NCBI GenBank assembly: GCA_028673005.1
Contig: CM054116.1
Span: forward strand, 131,913,547 to 131,977,546
Origin: Tanypteryx hageni
Taxonomy: Eukaryota; Arthropoda; Insecta; Odonata; Petaluridae
Length of the DNA: 64,000 nucleotides
Direction: 5' to 3'
Positions 61,640 to 64,000 of the stretch are shown one piece after another (position 1 is the stretch's first letter; each line of letters begins with the position of its first letter). The translations under genes and the position numbers were made by a program. The notes below the pieces were generated by a model. The model saw only the letters and a list, made by a program, of their open reading frames with translations. It had not been told where the DNA came from and made no database searches.

Positions 61640-62696
61640 ATGAGCGGGAGAGGTAATTAACTTGTTTTTCACCAATATTATTGAAAATCTGGCATATTTC
61701 AGAACTCGGAACGTAGCCTAGCTCAGTTGATTAGTGGAATTTTAATTAAATGCATGGTTACTTCTCATTGCAATTAACGATCGCTATTCTAGCCCTAATT
61801 TCATCGGTACATTTTGATTCTCTCGTTATCATGCTAGCAAGGTGCTTTACTTTACGATCTGAAACTGGTTCCGATGGCTTTCCAACTTACGTTCAAGTTA
61901 TTCCTTTCTCCATATCCAAATCAACTTGGATTTTTTCTCATTCGTTTCCTAGGATAATTTTGCTTATTTAACCTTAGCTGTGTCCGTCCGTCTTTCGAAG
62001 CATTCGTCCTCGCTACAAAGACTAACTATTAATGCTTACACAACCAGTAAATTACTTATATAATCCTATCTCCTACAACATCTTGCTTAGCTTGAAACCA
62101 TCAAAGTAGGCTTACGAGTTAATACAAACTATAGTTTTAAGAAATTCTTTTCTTTTTGACAATCTTTGAATAGTTCAAAATGTAAAAGAAAGAGCAAAGC
62201 CGTCGACATACGTTAAATCCGAAATTCTTTTCTCATTTGTGTCGGCAGATTTTTATGATGAGTTAGCGAACGATGTTGCCCTAGGGCTGGCAATTTTTTT
62301 ATCCTGCCTGCTCCTGGCGTTCTGGGCATGGGAGGTCATTAGGCGGTACTGCGTCGGGCGCAGAAGAAGATGGAATGTTGAAGACGGCGTGCCCGACGTG
62401 GTGCATGATACCGCCAATTTGCCTGTAAGTATAATACGCGTATACTTGCGATTACATTCTTTTATCTTATAAACCCTTCTAGTAGGTTATTTTATGCTGT
62501 TATTAACAAAAATGTTTCTGCTCTGATCCGCCTTCGGATCCCAAAGTATCATTTATGTATTTATTTATATATATTGAGAAACTTCGTCAACCTCACTTCA
62601 TATCTACATAATTACGTCAACTCATCTTGTTGTTTTCTTATTCAGAATGAAGAGATTCCACGAGGAATCCTCAAAAAACATCAGGACCAGCAACAC
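61640..62696 (+). CDS. Single-pass membrane protein with PP1-docking motifs, copy 4 (5' part; rest beyond window)
   Basis: Exons 1-3 are visible: 61640-61652, 62249-62424 and 62646-62696. The window ends inside intron 3, so exons 4-6 are not seen. This is the only copy with an amino-acid change in the visible part: Val31 to Ala in the transmembrane helix (GTA to GCA at 62326-62328). This is conservative and compatible with membrane insertion. Splice sites and the GILK motif are intact. Confidence 0.65.
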
Positions 62697-62902
62697 GTGA
62701 GTGTTTATCACCATGTTCTGATTTTTCTGCATATACATATTTACTCTGATGCATGAGTGGTGATGGTGCCAGTCATAGATGAAAATCTTTTTCTCTCTCA
62801 AAGATTTTAATGTATTAAATTATAGCTCACTTCCCAAAACTTGTTAAGATTGATAAGTTTGTTAGTATGTCAGCTGATACTACCAATAGGTAGTAACATT
62901 GG

Positions 62903-64000
62903 TGGGGATTGCCATCCCGGAGGGATTTTCTAATCCCGGGGTTACGGGATTGTGATTTTTTCAATCCCGGGATCGAGGAAAAGTGGTGGGAAATGAAAAT
63001 CACACAATATTTTTAAACAATAATATTGATCCATACACAGACATGAAATCATCATATGCAGTTATGGAAGTAATATCAAGTTTTCACAAAATTTAAGTAA
63101 CGTCAATGAAAATAACTTTTTATCAGCAGGTAAAACTAAAATCAAACACGTATTTTTGGAGAAAATGTAAAGGAAATTTAAATAACTAAAGTAGCAATTG
63201 TTGCGGTATCTTAAATTAAATTAAATGGATTGCATTTATGTAAATTAAACGGTACTATTAGATTAAGGTTCTCCTCACTTAAAAGCTATTCACAAATTTC
63301 TGAAGTACGCCCTTAAAAAACAAAGTGCATCTAATGTCGGGTCACTCATTCTTGTTCTGTATTTATTGCACAGCATCCCTGCTGATGAAAAAGCCCTTTC
63401 TGATTCTACACTAGTAGGAGGAATAGCTAGCAACTGCTGGTAAAAAAACTGCAGATTTTCTCATTTACGTCCATTTTCACGGAAATCCTTTTGCTCTGGT
63501 GCTATTGATAATGCTAGATCATTTGAATTATAGCAGGAGGATTATTTCTTGAGAGTAACTAAACATTGGGTAATGACCGAATCGAGTTCTTTCTTTAACT
63601 TCTCTGAATATGATGTACCAGTCTCAAAACGTTCAGATGCTGCCGTTCGCTTAGTGTGTAAGTCATCATTTATAGATCGGCTTCTTGATGCTGATGAAAC
63701 TTGCTCTTCTTTCTTGTCCAGTGCTTCACATGTTTTACTAATATTACAATAACATGTACTCGGGTTTTCTGTAACAAACATTTTTATGTTCGCTAGTGAT
63801 GGCACAGAAAATATATTATCACGAGCCTGTGACCCGTACTGAAGATACCTCAATACCCCTGATAACTTTGTTCGTCTCTTCATTATTTGATTTTTCATAT
63901 TATGTCCTAACTCTGTATTCACATCATTCAGTTTCTTCATCATGATTTCCAACGCTGTCTCACGCGTCAAAAGATTTGCATCTCTTCGGCAAAGAGCTTC
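62903..64000 (-). mobile_element. hAT relic, copy 4 (truncated by window end)
   Basis: The left end and left target duplication (AACATTGG at 62895-62902) are present. The transposase pseudogene C-terminal part runs from 63542 to the end of the window. Confidence 0.85.

Larger units (their letters stand above)
60911..64000 (+). repeat. Tandem segmental repeat unit, copy 4 (truncated by window end)
   Basis: Collinear with copy 1 at +60910, then +60901 after a 9-base loss just after exon 2. The first 3.1 kb is present: exons 1-3 and the start of the hAT relic. Some variant sites match copy 1, others match copies 2 and 3, and others match copy 3 only, so this copy is mosaic. Confidence 0.95.

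Noticed and set aside
1..64000. CRISPR array or bacterial repeat system
   Set aside because: The only periodic structure at array scale is the 20-kb segmental repeat. There are no short direct repeats with unique spacers, and the gene has eukaryotic introns.

Overview
This window is eukaryotic nuclear DNA, most likely from an insect or another arthropod. It is AT-rich, carries short spliced exons in long introns, and is full of relics of transposon families common in arthropod genomes (hAT, piggyBac, pogo/Tigger, Jockey/CR1-like LINEs, a tRNA-derived SINE and MITEs). There are no bacterial-type operons, no CRISPR arrays, and no rRNA or tRNA genes that I can support. The species cannot be named from sequence alone.

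The dominant structure is a head-to-tail tandem array of a unit of about 20.3 kb. Copy 1 is 1-20325, copy 2 is 20326-40609, copy 3 is 40610-60910 and copy 4 is 60911-64000 (cut by the window end). The copies are nearly identical throughout. Most length differences come from an (AT)n tract, a poly-C tract and a few small indels. Every transposon relic sits at the same place in every copy, so all of them predate the amplification. The phase at which the units are cut here is arbitrary, because the true duplication junction is not visible.

Each unit carries one plus-strand gene that I could assemble by splice-site reading. It has six coding exons with GT-AG introns, and every junction after the first is phase 0. 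The product is about 192 residues: a short N-terminus, one transmembrane helix (about residues 14-35), an arginine-rich juxtamembrane stretch, then a cytosolic tail with GILK (residues 70-73) and KHVRF (101-105). These match the SILK and RVxF docking motifs of protein phosphatase 1 (PP1) regulators. The tail ends in an acidic, Gly/Ala-rich region and a short hydrophobic/acidic helix. I do not recognise a named orthologue. Exons 3 and 4, with the 72 bases upstream of each, look like an old exon duplication.

Layout within a unit (copy 1 coordinates): upstream region and exon 1 (1-742); exons 2 and 3 (1339-1795); intron 3 with a 1.8 kb hAT relic (2002-3813) and a foldback MITE (4335-4455); exons 4 and 5 (5029-5359); a 4.6 kb intron 5 with SINE A (minus), a LINE 3' fragment, a 283 bp hAT MITE inserted in a piggyBac relic, and a 142 bp tandem duplication; terminal exon 6 (9954-10172); about 6 kb with no recognisable gene but two unstable simple repeats; a LINE relic interrupted by a Tigger relic (16150-18782); a quiet stretch; SINE B (plus, 19905-20122). 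The next unit follows. The only gene with good support is the repeated membrane-protein gene, so the array is effectively a copy-number expansion of that one gene.
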